DNA of 60,729 nt, taken from assembly GCF_004354045.1 (NCBI RefSeq), contig NZ_SMRT01000028.1, positions 1-60,729 on the forward strand. Direction: 5' to 3'. Shown piece by piece: positions 44,801 to 53,091 of this stretch. Position 1 is the stretch's first letter, and every line of letters starts with the position of its first letter. Below the pieces are notes generated by a model, which saw only the letters and a list, made by a program, of their open reading frames with translations, did no database searches and had not been told where the DNA came from. A program made the translations under genes and the position numbers. The DNA comes from Paenibacillus piri. Lineage in GTDB: Bacteria > Bacillota > Bacilli > Paenibacillales > NBRC-103111.

Positions 44801-45199
44801 ATGAATGCAAAGTTAACTCCGTACATCGTTTCGACAGACGCAAGAGCACAAGCCGAGTTTTACATCCAAGCATTGGGCGGCGAGGTTCAATCCGTGATGA
44901 CACACGGTCAACTGCCTGAAGCCGCTGAGGAGATCAAGGACAAAGTGATGCACATGGTGCTGTCAGTAGCCGGGGGGAACGTGCTGTTTCTGTCCGAAGC
45001 CTTCGATCACGTCGGCACGGAGGGTAGTATCGCCTTCGGACTGACCTTCAGTGATCTGGAAGCGGCAAGGCAAGCTTATGCCAACCTCGCAGAGGGCGGT
45101 ACGCAGACGTATCCGTTGGAAATGGGGCCTTGGGGAGCGCACTATGGCGAGGTCGTAGACAAGTACGGGATCAACTGGAAGATCTCGCAGCAAGTTTAA
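44801..45199 (+). CDS. VOC family protein (PhnB-like)
   Basis: 132 residues. TPYIVSTDARAQAEFYIQALGGEVQSV and, at the end, GPWGAHYGEVVDKYGINWKIS match PhnB-type glyoxalase-fold proteins. Such proteins bind a metal or small ligand; the reaction is unknown. GAGAGGAAG precedes the ATG. It is the last gene with an ECF42-type promoter in this window. Confidence 0.85.
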   Translation: MNAKLTPYIVSTDARAQAEFYIQALGGEVQSVMTHGQLPEAAEEIKDKVMHMVLSVAGGNVLFLSEAFDHVGTEGSIAFGLTFSDLEAARQAYANLAEGGTQTYPLEMGPWGAHYGEVVDKYGINWKISQQV

Positions 45200-45272
45200 T
45201 CTAATTTCTATACTGTCATTCTCGATCTACAAGAAGAATGAGATCACATTCAGTGTATCGTTGAGGAAGGAT

Positions 45273-46463
45273 ATGAAACAACTAATAACTAACTCTGTAT
45301 TTATTAAGCTTACCATTTCAAGTATATTGCAATCCGCTGGGGTATGGATCCGAAATATGACATTGCTGTTTTTTGTGATGGATCTGACAGGCGGCAATCC
45401 GTTGGCCGTTTCTATGCTAACCGTTGTGCAGTATGCACCAATTTTTATTTTTTCCATTGTAGGTGGAGTGCTGGCGGATCGCTGGCGTCCCAAGGCGACT
45501 ATGATTTACGGGGAATTGTTCAGCTTTTTATCTATTCTCCTGATCATGGCAGGTATCCGTATGGGATATTGGCAAGCCGTCTTTGTGACGGGGGCCATAT
45601 CCTCTATTGTCTCGCAATTTTCTCAGCCTTCTGCGGCAATAATCATCAAGCAGCACGTTCCCGAGAAGCTAATTTCTACGGTCATGGCTGTATCTCAGAC
45701 GCAGAAGTCTTTATTTCTGATCGGCGGTCCCGCTTTAGGAACGGTTGTTTTCAACAGATTCGGACTGGAGGCATCAATTGGCAGCTTGTTGATCCTGTTT
45801 TTACTTTCCGCCTTATGTCTGAGTTTTTTACCGAAATCAGTACATGAAGAAAGGAGGGATCGGTCTTCTTTTTCATCCGAGTTTACAGAGGGTTTTAGGT
45901 ATTTGCAGAAGAACCGACATTTGGGTTTCTTTCTAATCATTTTTGCATTAGTAGCGCTAGGGGAAGGGCTATTAAAGCCTGTGGAAATTTTTCTGGTCCG
46001 AGACCGTTTGCAACTGCCCGTAGAAAATGTTCAGTGGCTGACGGGATCCATGGGCTTGGGAATGCTTTCAGGCGGAATTTGCGCAGGTATTTTCGTTCGC
46101 TCTATTTCCGGGAATAAAGGGGTTATTTACAGTCTCTTTCTTCTAGGAGGATTGACGATGATCGAAGTGTGGTCGATCTGGCCGTGGTTGACTGGATTCG
46201 TGCGATTTTTGATGGGGATCGCCATCGCTCTGGTCCAGACCTTCCTGTCCTCATTTATGCTTACAGCCGTGGAAGGTGCTTATATCGGTCGGATGAACGG
46301 TATGATCTCTCCCGTGTTTACAGGCTCCCTGCTTATCGGATCTTCGATTTCCGGAATGTTCTTGAATGCAACATCTTTGTTTGTCGTATACGTTACGGCA
46401 AGTTTCATTTTTTTAATCGCGGCGTTCTTCAGTTTCAACATTCAATCGATCAAAGAAAGGTGA
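45273..46463 (+). CDS. MFS transporter (DHA3-like)
   Basis: 396 residues and twelve helices. SAGVWIRNMTLLFFVMDLTGGNPLAVSMLTVVQYAP is typical of DHA3/macrolide-type exporters, with GVLADRWRPKA (motif A) and QKSLFLIGGPALGTVVF later. The frame is open to a TTG at 45261; the ATG at 45273 follows GAGGAAGG with short spacing, so the start is uncertain by four codons. The next gene, a kinase-like protein, is seven bases downstream, suggesting an export-plus-modification pair against an antibiotic. Confidence 0.87.
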   Translation: MKQLITNSVFIKLTISSILQSAGVWIRNMTLLFFVMDLTGGNPLAVSMLTVVQYAPIFIFSIVGGVLADRWRPKATMIYGELFSFLSILLIMAGIRMGYWQAVFVTGAISSIVSQFSQPSAAIIIKQHVPEKLISTVMAVSQTQKSLFLIGGPALGTVVFNRFGLEASIGSLLILFLLSALCLSFLPKSVHEERRDRSSFSSEFTEGFRYLQKNRHLGFFLIIFALVALGEGLLKPVEIFLVRDRLQLPVENVQWLTGSMGLGMLSGGICAGIFVRSISGNKGVIYSLFLLGGLTMIEVWSIWPWLTGFVRFLMGIAIALVQTFLSSFMLTAVEGAYIGRMNGMISPVFTGSLLIGSSISGMFLNATSLFVVYVTASFIFLIAAFFSFNIQSIKER

Positions 46464-46470
46464 GATAGCT

Positions 46471-47013
46471 ATGCTTACACAGGAAAAAAGAGGGATTTTT
46501 GTGATCACTGGGGTTATGGCCTCGGGAAAGTCGACGGTCGCTCAACTGCTTGCTGAAAAATTTGATAAAGGCGTTCATTTGCGCGGAGATACATTCCGAA
46601 GGATGATCGTGAGCGGAAGAGAGGAAATGTTGCCGGACTCGGAAGGAGAAGCGATCAATCAGCTTCGCTTACGTCACCAAATTACCGCTGCTGCCGCAGA
46701 TGCTTACTTTGAAGCGGGGTTTAACGTCGTGATACAGGATGTTATTATGGGTTCCATGCTTCAGGAAACCGTAGCGTTTATTCGAAATCGTCCGTTGTAC
46801 GTTGTTGTGCTGACGCCAAATCAGGAAGTGATAGCAAGCAGGGAAGCAGCTCGACCGAAAAAAGGGTACGGTTTGTGGACGGTAGCTGAGCTTGACCGCA
46901 GATTGCGCGAAGAAACGCCTAAGATCGGTATGTGGCTTGACTCATCGGATCTATCCGCCGGGGAAACCGTGGAGCAGATTTGGCAGAAAGCATGGTCGGA
47001 AGCTTTTGTTTGA
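46471..47013 (+). CDS. P-loop kinase-like protein (chloramphenicol phosphotransferase-like)
   Basis: 180 residues. The Walker A motif GVMASGKST lies near residues 14-22; LRGDTFRRMI provides an acidic residue near the substrate site, and SREAARPKKGYG and LDRRLREETP form an Arg-rich lid. The pattern is that of small-molecule P-loop kinases such as chloramphenicol phosphotransferase or shikimate-kinase relatives. AAGGTGAG precedes the ATG. Coupled to an MFS gene. The substrate is unknown. Confidence 0.78.
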   Translation: MLTQEKRGIFVITGVMASGKSTVAQLLAEKFDKGVHLRGDTFRRMIVSGREEMLPDSEGEAINQLRLRHQITAAAADAYFEAGFNVVIQDVIMGSMLQETVAFIRNRPLYVVVLTPNQEVIASREAARPKKGYGLWTVAELDRRLREETPKIGMWLDSSDLSAGETVEQIWQKAWSEAFV

Positions 47014-47234
47014 ATATAAATGACTATATGTACCTTTGAGGAAGGATTTGTACCGAAAACGGAACATGATGAAAGGAAGGGACGGTCTTCTTTCCTGGCT
47101 ATCTAAGAGACATCTCGCAAGGGAAGCATGAGAACCAAACTCAAAATCTGCGCACTGGATCCCAATTGTTTACTCAAAGTTCTTCAAATACCAACAAATC
47201 CGTAAGCGATTGCCCTTCGCTCGCGCTGGCCCCA

Positions 47235-47263
47235 TTGCCAAGCTCCGCATCTTATGCCATAAT
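47235..47263 (+). promoter_or_regulatory. SigA-type promoter before the HAD gene
   Basis: TTGCCA and CATAAT are separated by exactly 17 bases. The transcript would carry the hairpin at 47304-47364 in its leader. Confidence 0.6.
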
Positions 47264-47303
47264 GAGGGTGATTGTTTAGGGTGAAGGACGAGAGAAAGCT
47301 CTA

Positions 47304-47364
47304 GACGGCAAACGGAACGCGATCCGAATCGCGGCTCTATTTGCCGTCGTTCGGGGCTTTTTTT
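47304..47364 (+). terminator. Leader hairpin with T run (possible attenuator)
   Basis: GACGGCAAA pairs with TTTGCCGTC, enclosing CGCGAT/ATCGCG; GTTCGGGGC and seven T residues follow. It lies between the promoter and the HAD start, so it could be an attenuator or simply the end of an upstream transcript. Confidence 0.6.
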
Positions 47365-47405
47365 GCGTGAAACCCTCAGTTGAAGGGGAGGGAGGGAACG
47401 GGCGG

Positions 47406-48233
47406 TTGCGGTCAAAAAACGAAACGGTGGAGGAACTGCTGTGGCGGGCCAACGCCTGGTTCTTCGACCTGGACGGCAGCATTCACTTCGGAGACGCCGT
47501 CGCGCCGGGGGCGCGGGAAGTCGTGGCGCGGCTGCGAGCCGCGGGCAAGCGGGTGGCGTACGTCACCAACAATTCCCGGCATTCTGCGGCCGAGATCGCA
47601 GCGAAGCTGCGCGGGCTGGGCCTTGCGGCGGAAGCGGAAGACGTCGTGGCGGCGACCGAAGGCGTCGGACGGTATGCGCGGGAGCGCTACGGCTCGCTGC
47701 GGGTCAAGGCGGCGGGAAGCGATGCGCTTCGCGCCGCCCTGGCGGCTGCAGGACACGAAGTTGTCGGCATAGACGACGAGGCTTGCCCCGAGGCGGTCGT
47801 CGTCGGCCTGGACCGGGCGTTCGCGTATGCGAAGCTGGCTCGGCTGGTCCGCGACATTAAGCGGGGAGCGAAGCTGATCGCCGCTAACGCCGACCGATCC
47901 CATCCCGGGTCGGGCGGGGCGAGCGTACCTGAGACCGGCGCGCTTGTGGCGGCGATCGAAGCAGCCGTCGGTGCGCGCGCGGAATTCGCGGGCAAGCCGG
48001 AACCCCATCTGTTTCGGTACGCGCTTGAGCTAGGCGGTTGGCAGGCTGGCAACTGTGTCATGGTTGGGGACAATTACGGCACCGACATCGTCGGGGGCAA
48101 GCGGGCCGGCATGCTTACGGCGTGGCTTAGCGGGCTGGACGAATCGGCAGTCGCATCTTCGGCAAGCTCGCATCCGGACGCGGACCTGATCGTTCGGCAT
48201 TTGCCGGACATCCATCACTTATTAGGAGGCTGA
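47406..48233 (+). CDS. HAD-IIA hydrolase (NagD/AraL-like)
   Basis: About 275 residues. Nucleophile motif WFFDLDGSIHFGD near residue 20, motif II VTNNSRHS, the motif III Lys in GKPEPHLF, and motif IV VGDNYGTDIVGG. The cap is of C2 type. The enzyme should remove phosphate from sugar or glycerol phosphates. The TTG at 47406 has GGGAGGG eight bases upstream; a GTG 13 codons earlier has none. Its GC content is far above that of the flanks, indicating transfer from a high-GC relative. It is four bases from a phosphoesterase gene. Confidence 0.86.
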   Translation: MRSKNETVEELLWRANAWFFDLDGSIHFGDAVAPGAREVVARLRAAGKRVAYVTNNSRHSAAEIAAKLRGLGLAAEAEDVVAATEGVGRYARERYGSLRVKAAGSDALRAALAAAGHEVVGIDDEACPEAVVVGLDRAFAYAKLARLVRDIKRGAKLIAANADRSHPGSGGASVPETGALVAAIEAAVGARAEFAGKPEPHLFRYALELGGWQAGNCVMVGDNYGTDIVGGKRAGMLTAWLSGLDESAVASSASSHPDADLIVRHLPDIHHLLGG

Positions 48234-48237
48234 GGCA

Positions 48238-48705
48238 ATGAAGTTCAATCATCTTCTCGTTTCAAGCGACAAGCAGGCGATCATCGAAGTGGAGGGACTG
48301 GCGCGTCCGCTGACGATTTTTCACCTGACGGACTGCCATATGAACGAGACGGACGATCGGGGTGCGGGCGCGCTTGTCGAGTCGATTCGCGCATACGGCC
48401 TCGACGCGCTCGATACCCGGCACCGTTTCGAACGGGCGCTCGCATACGCCGATGAGCATGCGGTCGATTGCGTCGCGTTGACCGGCGACGCGGTGAATGG
48501 CGCCACGCAGGGGAACCTGGATTCCAAGATGTTCTTTAATCACAAATCCAATGTATATAAGCAACAAGTTGTCCAGATAGTCACAAAAAAAGAATCAAGA
48601 AATATAGAGCTAGAAAAAGGTTCTTGTCATTTATGGGATAAGGTTCTTGTCATGTGTCGCAGCAGCAGCAGTGGGAACAACAACAACCAACCAACTGTCG
48701 GGTGA
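48238..48705 (+). pseudogene. Metallophosphoesterase, truncated
   Basis: The N-terminal 95 residues match calcineurin-type phosphoesterases: FHLTDCHMNETDDRG (Asp-x-His metal ligands) and CVALTGDAVNG (second Asp). From about 48520 the high-GC coding sequence stops and an unrelated AT-rich tail follows, running into TGTCGG repeat sites. The Asn-His and His-x-His motifs are missing, so the enzyme cannot work. It was the second gene of the HAD operon. Confidence 0.82.
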
Positions 48706-48840
48706 CAAGAACATTATCTCATTAAGTGCCGCGTAAATCGCGGCTTTTTTGTGTTATGGGATAAAGTTCTTGTCAAATTTCAATGACAAGAACTTTATCC
48801 CATTCCCGAAATTGACAAGAACATTATCCCATTCCCGACG
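48696..48840. repeat. TGTCGG-family repeat, copy D
   Basis: A full-length copy: TGTCGGGTGACAAGAACATT, hairpin GCCGCG/CGCGGC with T6, palindrome with ATGGGATAAAGTTCTTGTCA arms (48755-48802), and closing AACATTATCCCATTCCCGAC. Extra half sites lie at 48610-48655. It is followed by GATGGTTACATAACGTGG, a tail shared with copies E and F. It ends the phosphoesterase frame. Confidence 0.8.
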
Positions 48841-48977
48841 ATGGTTACATAACGTGGAAATCAAGGGCTGCATTAAGAAAAAATATGAACGGTAGTAATG
48901 TAAATATCTTGAATATCTCGAATGTTTGTTCGGAATACAATATCTCATTATTTGCTTTGAAATCGCGGTTTTCTTGT

Positions 48978-49049
48978 TGTCCGTAAATAATAAAGTTTTA
49001 GACTAGATAATAATGTTGCAGACTGAAATAATAAAGTAGTAGACTGACG
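48978..49049. repeat. Solo element end with three TAGACT-type sites
   Basis: TGTCCG is followed by three tandem sites, AATAAAGTTTTAGACTAG, ATAATGTTGCAGACTGA and AATAAAGTAGTAGACTGA. The same site type fills the 290-base repeats at 50.7 and 52.7 kb. It lies just before murD. Confidence 0.65.
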
Positions 49050-49128
49050 GCATCGCTAAACTAACTGGCAGGATAGTTCCAATTTATGGTACATTTTATT
49101 TAATGACATTTTCTAAGCGGAGGTGTTT

Positions 49129-50460
49129 ATGAATCCTGCTTTTGATACCTATATCCAATCGCTGGCCGGTAAAGACGTGACCGTCATCGGCGCCGGCATC
49201 AGCAATTCACCTCTAATCCGAATGCTGTGCTCAGCCGGGGCGCGAGTCACCGTGCGCGACCGTAATCCGGCCCTGCCCAGGGAGGAGTGGGACGATCTAG
49301 GCGTCGAGTTGCGCCTAGGTGAGAATTATTTGAATCGCGTTGGGGGCGACGTGGTGTTTCGAACTCCGGGCATGCGTCCAGACCATCCGGCGCTGGACTC
49401 TGCCCGCGCTAGCGGCAGCCGTGTGACCAGTGAGATGGAGGAGTTTTTTTCTCTGTGTCCTTGTCCAATTTTTGGCGTGACCGGTTCGGACGGTAAAACC
49501 ACCACCACATCGCTGATTGCAGACATGCTGGCTGACGGGGGACGTACGGTACATCTGGGCGGCAACATTGGCACGCCACTGCTGACGCGCGTGGGTGAGA
49601 TGTCGCCGCTGGATGCGTGCGCGGTCGAGTTGTCTAGTTTCCAGCTGATGGACATGACGCGCTCTCCCCATGTGGCAGTGATCACCAACCTCTCACCCAA
49701 TCACCTCGACTGGCACCGCGACATGGATGAATATACCGCCTCCAAACGCCGCCTGTTGGATTTTCAGACTGCTAACGACTTTGCCGTCTTAAACGGCGAT
49801 AATCCAGCGACCGCCGCTCTGCGCGGGCTGGGGCGGACCAAGTATTTCGGCGCCCACACTGTCCACGATGGGGTCATCGACGGTCTGATACCTATCAGTG
49901 ACATTCGTTTGCCGGGGTGGTACAACGTGGAAAACGTAATGGCTGCCATGAACGCTGTGCGGGGGACCGTGTCGGATGAGGCAATCCTGGAGACGGTGCG
50001 CAACTTCGTCAGCGTGGAGCACCGAAACCAGTGGGTGGCAACTGTGAGAGGCGTGCATTATTACAACAATTCAATCGGCTCTAGCCCCGCCCGTACCGTC
50101 GCCACACTGCACGCGCATGTGGGCCGAGTTCTACTGATCGCCGGCGGGCGAGATAAGAAAGTACCGTTTGACGAGATGGCCAGGCTACTGCCCGATCATG
50201 TCAAGGTGCTACTGTTGATCGGCGAAGCGGCCAGTCAAATCGAGGCTGCGGCGCGTAGAGTTACGAGTTGCCCGCCTATTGTCCGCTGCGAAGGCCTAGC
50301 CGATGCAGTGGCGCAGGCGCATAAGCTGGCCGAACCGGGCGACACTGTACTGCTGAGTCCTGCATGCACTGCGTTTGACCAATACCGTAACTTTGAAGAG
50401 CGTGGGCGTCACTTTGTAGAACTGGTCGGGTCGCTGCACCGGTCAGAAGGAAAAGATTAA
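49129..50460 (+). CDS. murD: UDP-N-acetylmuramoyl-L-alanine--D-glutamate ligase (MurD-like), orphan
   Basis: 443 residues. P-loop GSDGKTTTTS near residue 120, GGNIGTPLL, the catalytic-lysine region AVELSSFQLMDM, ITNLSPNHLDWHRDMDEYTASK, WYNVENVMAAMNAV, and the C-terminal LIAGGRDKKVPF and LLSPACTAFDQYRNFEERG. MurD adds D-glutamate to the peptidoglycan precursor in the cytoplasm. GCGGAGG precedes the ATG. The usual dcw-cluster neighbours are absent, the GC content is higher than that of its flanks, and it lies between element ends, so it was probably carried in. YNNSIGSSPARTVATL departs slightly from the common DSKATN-type text. Confidence 0.88.
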   Translation: MNPAFDTYIQSLAGKDVTVIGAGISNSPLIRMLCSAGARVTVRDRNPALPREEWDDLGVELRLGENYLNRVGGDVVFRTPGMRPDHPALDSARASGSRVTSEMEEFFSLCPCPIFGVTGSDGKTTTTSLIADMLADGGRTVHLGGNIGTPLLTRVGEMSPLDACAVELSSFQLMDMTRSPHVAVITNLSPNHLDWHRDMDEYTASKRRLLDFQTANDFAVLNGDNPATAALRGLGRTKYFGAHTVHDGVIDGLIPISDIRLPGWYNVENVMAAMNAVRGTVSDEAILETVRNFVSVEHRNQWVATVRGVHYYNNSIGSSPARTVATLHAHVGRVLLIAGGRDKKVPFDEMARLLPDHVKVLLLIGEAASQIEAAARRVTSCPPIVRCEGLADAVAQAHKLAEPGDTVLLSPACTAFDQYRNFEERGRHFVELVGSLHRSEGKD

Positions 50461-50551
50461 ACAAGACATGGGCGTTTGCTGGGAAAACCTGATTGCCATA
50501 ATGCATTTTCATTTATAGATGGTTCTTAAAAGGAACCGATCGAATTTATTC

Positions 50552-50634
50552 ATTACTGGTACGATAGTGGAGGAGCTTGCCGGGTGGCAGCTCCTCTATG
50601 GTTTATTAAACGAGTAGGATAGTTTAACTATAGG
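50552..50634. repeat. TAACGGG-hairpin repeat, diverged
   Basis: CTGGTACGATAGTGG and AAACGAGTAGGATAGTTTAA flank a hairpin with GGAGCTGCC-type arms (GGAGGAGCT/AGCTCCTC). Borders are less exact than in other copies. Confidence 0.55.
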
Positions 50635-50657
50635 CATTTTCTACAACCAGTGTGTGG

Positions 50658-50949
50658 TGTCAGAAGAAAATAAAGTATTAGACTGAAAAATAAAGTGATA
50701 AACTAGGAAAATATAGTTGTAGATTAAGAAAAAAAAGTATTAGACTCGGTAAGCGATCGGAAGCCAGTCACGATTGCCAGCAGCAGCTCGATGCTTCTCA
50801 GTCTAATACTTAATATCTGATTTGATTCTATTTTGAGGACTCACTCGATGTCACAGTCTAAAACTTATTTTTTAAAACCTGACGATTTTCAAAACGGCAA
50901 ACCGCTTCAAATCAACAACTCCGGTCTAATACTTTATTTTCCCCATACA
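50658..50949. repeat. 290-base TGT...ACA repeat, copy 1
   Basis: It starts TGTCAG and ends CCATACA. The left part has four tandem sites of the form AAAATAAAGT-x-x-TAGACT; the right part has three in the opposite direction (CAGTCTAATACTT, CAGTCTAAAACTT, GGTCTAATACTTTATT). No protein is encoded. This layout resembles the two ends of a Tn7-superfamily element with the interior deleted. Confidence 0.8.
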
Positions 50950-50961
50950 CCTACAAGAAGC

Positions 50962-51708
50962 TTAAACGAGAGTAGAACCGCCATCCACTACAACGATCTG
51001 ACCGGTAGAATAGTTCTCCCGCATTAAGTATAAAAATGCTACGGCACCATCCTCCGGTTCGCCGATTCGCCCAACTGGAAGTGATTCCCCTACATTTTCA
51101 TACATTGTGTTCCGGTGTTCCTCAGGAACGTCATTCCAAAACTCGGTACGCATAATGCCGAAGCAAACGGTGTTGACGCGAAGCGGACTCAACTCGACGG
51201 CCAACGCTCTGGTGAGCGACTCGACAGCACCGCATATGCTGGCTGCAACAGTAACTCCCTTCTGTGGACGAGCTCCGGCAACGCCGGAAGTCAACGTGAT
51301 CGACCCACCCCGTCGGATGTTTCGACTGCCATATTTGGCAGCCATAAACGCTCCCCAGTATCGCAAGTTAAACAATTGCTGCGCTGTCTCGACGTCGGTG
51401 GTATCGAGATTTTCGATCATCATTGGGTCGCCGGCAGTGAAAACCAAGTGATCGAATTCCCCGATATTACTAAAAAATTTTCTAACCTGCTCCTCATTCG
51501 TCAAATCAACCGCATACCCCTCGGTACCTTCGGGCAAACGCGAAACGGCACGGTCAACTTTTTCTTTTTTACTGGACACGACGACCAGGTATGCCCCTTC
51601 CCGAGCGGCGGCTTCGGCAGTCGCAAACCCGATTCCGGACGTTCCTCCAAGAATAACAACACGTTTGCCTTTGAAACTATGCCCATGTTCGATCTGCATT
51701 GTTTTCAA
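50962..51708 (-). CDS. SDR-family protein lacking the YxxxK catalytic pair
   Basis: About 248 residues. Cofactor motif VILGGTSGIGFATAEAA near residues 18-34, DHLVFTAGDP in place of NNAG, and ITLTSGVAGARPQKGVTVAASICGAVESLTRALAVEL in the catalytic zone (around residues 135-170): Tyr is Val/Ala and Lys is Ile/Cys. It can probably bind NAD(P) but not act by the usual mechanism. AAGGAGA eight bases before TTG 51708 decides the start. Divergent from an XRE regulator; both lie between the 290-base repeats. Confidence 0.82.
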   Translation of the reverse strand: MKTMQIEHGHSFKGKRVVILGGTSGIGFATAEAAAREGAYLVVVSSKKEKVDRAVSRLPEGTEGYAVDLTNEEQVRKFFSNIGEFDHLVFTAGDPMMIENLDTTDVETAQQLFNLRYWGAFMAAKYGSRNIRRGGSITLTSGVAGARPQKGVTVAASICGAVESLTRALAVELSPLRVNTVCFGIMRTEFWNDVPEEHRNTMYENVGESLPVGRIGEPEDGAVAFLYLMRENYSTGQIVVVDGGSTLV

Positions 51709-51869
51709 AATAAAAATCTCCTTCGTATTCGATATTTGGATTGACCTTGCCAAACGATTCTCATCAGCCGCGAACAGCCGATCAATGGGAAATTCGGTAC
51801 AGCTTGTTTAATCTCCGGCTCCTCCTTAACAACGGACGATAACACGATTATAATCAGTCATAGAACCGA

Positions 51870-51945
51870 TACACAGGTGTGCATTTATAGTACTGTTCCA
51901 GATACTATTGGCACGAATACTAATATAAATACTATTACCAAATGG
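51870..51945. promoter_or_regulatory. Divergent promoter region with ATACTATT direct repeats
   Basis: GATACTATTGGCA, ATACTAATATA and ATACTATTACCA follow each other at near-regular spacing between the SDR and XRE genes. They may be operator sites for the XRE protein. Confidence 0.4.
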
Positions 51946-51963
51946 AGAGGAGGTAACATATTT

Positions 51964-52773
51964 ATGAATGATGAAAGAAGACGTAAACAATTGGCTGATT
52001 TTCTCCGGTCACGTCGCTCGCGTTTATCCCCAGGAGAGGTGGGTTTACAGGTTGAAACGTCACGCCGCCGCACGAAAGGCTTGAGACGGGAAGAAGTGTC
52101 AAGCTTATCGGGTATTTCCTTGCCGTGGTATACAGCACTGGAGCAGGGCCGGGACATTCATGCGTCGGAGCAAGTCCTGGAAAGCTTGGTACGAACATTA
52201 CGTCTTAACAGCGACGAACGCAACCATCTTCTCGTATTGGCCAATCATTCCCCGCTTCCGCAGTCAAAAGCGGATGATGCCGTTCCTCCTTCCCTGCAGA
52301 AGATTCTGGACAGGATGGGAACCTATCCGGCGTACATTATTGATAGACGCTGGAACGTTATCGCATTGAACCAAATATCGGATACGTTGTGTAGAGACTT
52401 CAGCCGAGACCCGGAGCTCGGAAGAAATATTCTTTGGCGTGTCTTCGCGGTGGAGGACAGCAAGTTTCGCATCGTGAATTGGGAGAATGTCGCCTCTACG
52501 ATGGTGGCCCATTTCAGAAGCCGGTTTGCCTTTTACATGAACGATTCGTGGTATCAAGAACTGGTCGACAAGTTATGTGACAGGAGCGAAGAATTCAGGA
52601 TACTATGGGAACGACATGATGTTTCCGATACTTTGGAAGGTGAACAAATAATCCGTCTTCCCGAAACTGAGCTGCTGACTTTCCGATACCATACTTTTAA
52701 AATCTCTGAGAGCAGCGATTTTGCAATGATGGTGTTCACGCCAGTGTCAGAAGAAAGTAAACTGATAAACTAG
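51964..52773 (+). CDS. XRE-family regulator with MmyB-like ligand domain
   Basis: 269 residues. Helix-turn-helix text: RSRLSPGEVGLQ, RRTKGLRREEVSSLSGISLPWYTALEQGRDIHAS. The C-terminal MmyB domain begins PAYIIDRRWNVIALNQ and ends FAMMVFTPVSE. GAGAGGAGGT lies before the ATG. MmyB-type regulators commonly control a divergent dehydrogenase gene, as here. The last nine codons and the stop come from the left end of the adjoining 290-base repeat, so the C-terminus is slightly altered. Confidence 0.9.
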   Translation: MNDERRRKQLADFLRSRRSRLSPGEVGLQVETSRRRTKGLRREEVSSLSGISLPWYTALEQGRDIHASEQVLESLVRTLRLNSDERNHLLVLANHSPLPQSKADDAVPPSLQKILDRMGTYPAYIIDRRWNVIALNQISDTLCRDFSRDPELGRNILWRVFAVEDSKFRIVNWENVASTMVAHFRSRFAFYMNDSWYQELVDKLCDRSEEFRILWERHDVSDTLEGEQIIRLPETELLTFRYHTFKISESSDFAMMVFTPVSEESKLIN

Positions 52774-53027
52774 GAAAATATAGTTGTAGATTAAGAAAAT
52801 AAAGTATTAGACTCGGTAAGCGATCGGAAGCCAGTCACGATTGCCAGCAGCAGCAGCTCGATGCGTTCGATGCTTCTCAGTCTAATACTTATTATCTGAT
52901 TTGATTCTATTTTGAGGACTCACTCGTGTCACAGTCTAAAACTTATTTTTTAAAACCTGACGATTTTCAAAACGGAAAACCGCGTCAAATCAACAACTCC
53001 GGTCTAATACTTTATTTTCCCCATACA
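52745..53027. repeat. 290-base TGT...ACA repeat, copy 2
   Basis: Nearly identical to copy 1 and in the same direction, but missing about 20 bases of the first TAGACT-type site and carrying a few added bases in the centre (CAGCAG and GCGTTCGAT). It supplies the end of the XRE gene. Flanking five-base duplications are not evident at either copy. Confidence 0.8.
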
Positions 53028-53091
53028 GTATCAGTTGATGAAAAATAGTATGCAAAAATTCGTTAATCTTTGCCACGCGGCATACGTTACG

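Noticed and set aside
47412..48008. Long antisense and alternate-frame ORFs in the HAD gene
   Set aside because: High GC content makes stops rare in every frame. Only the plus-strand frame shows the HAD motifs.
50658..53027. A composite transposon with clear target duplication
   Set aside because: The five bases flanking each repeat, and the outermost flanks of the pair, do not match, so a recent insertion event cannot be shown.
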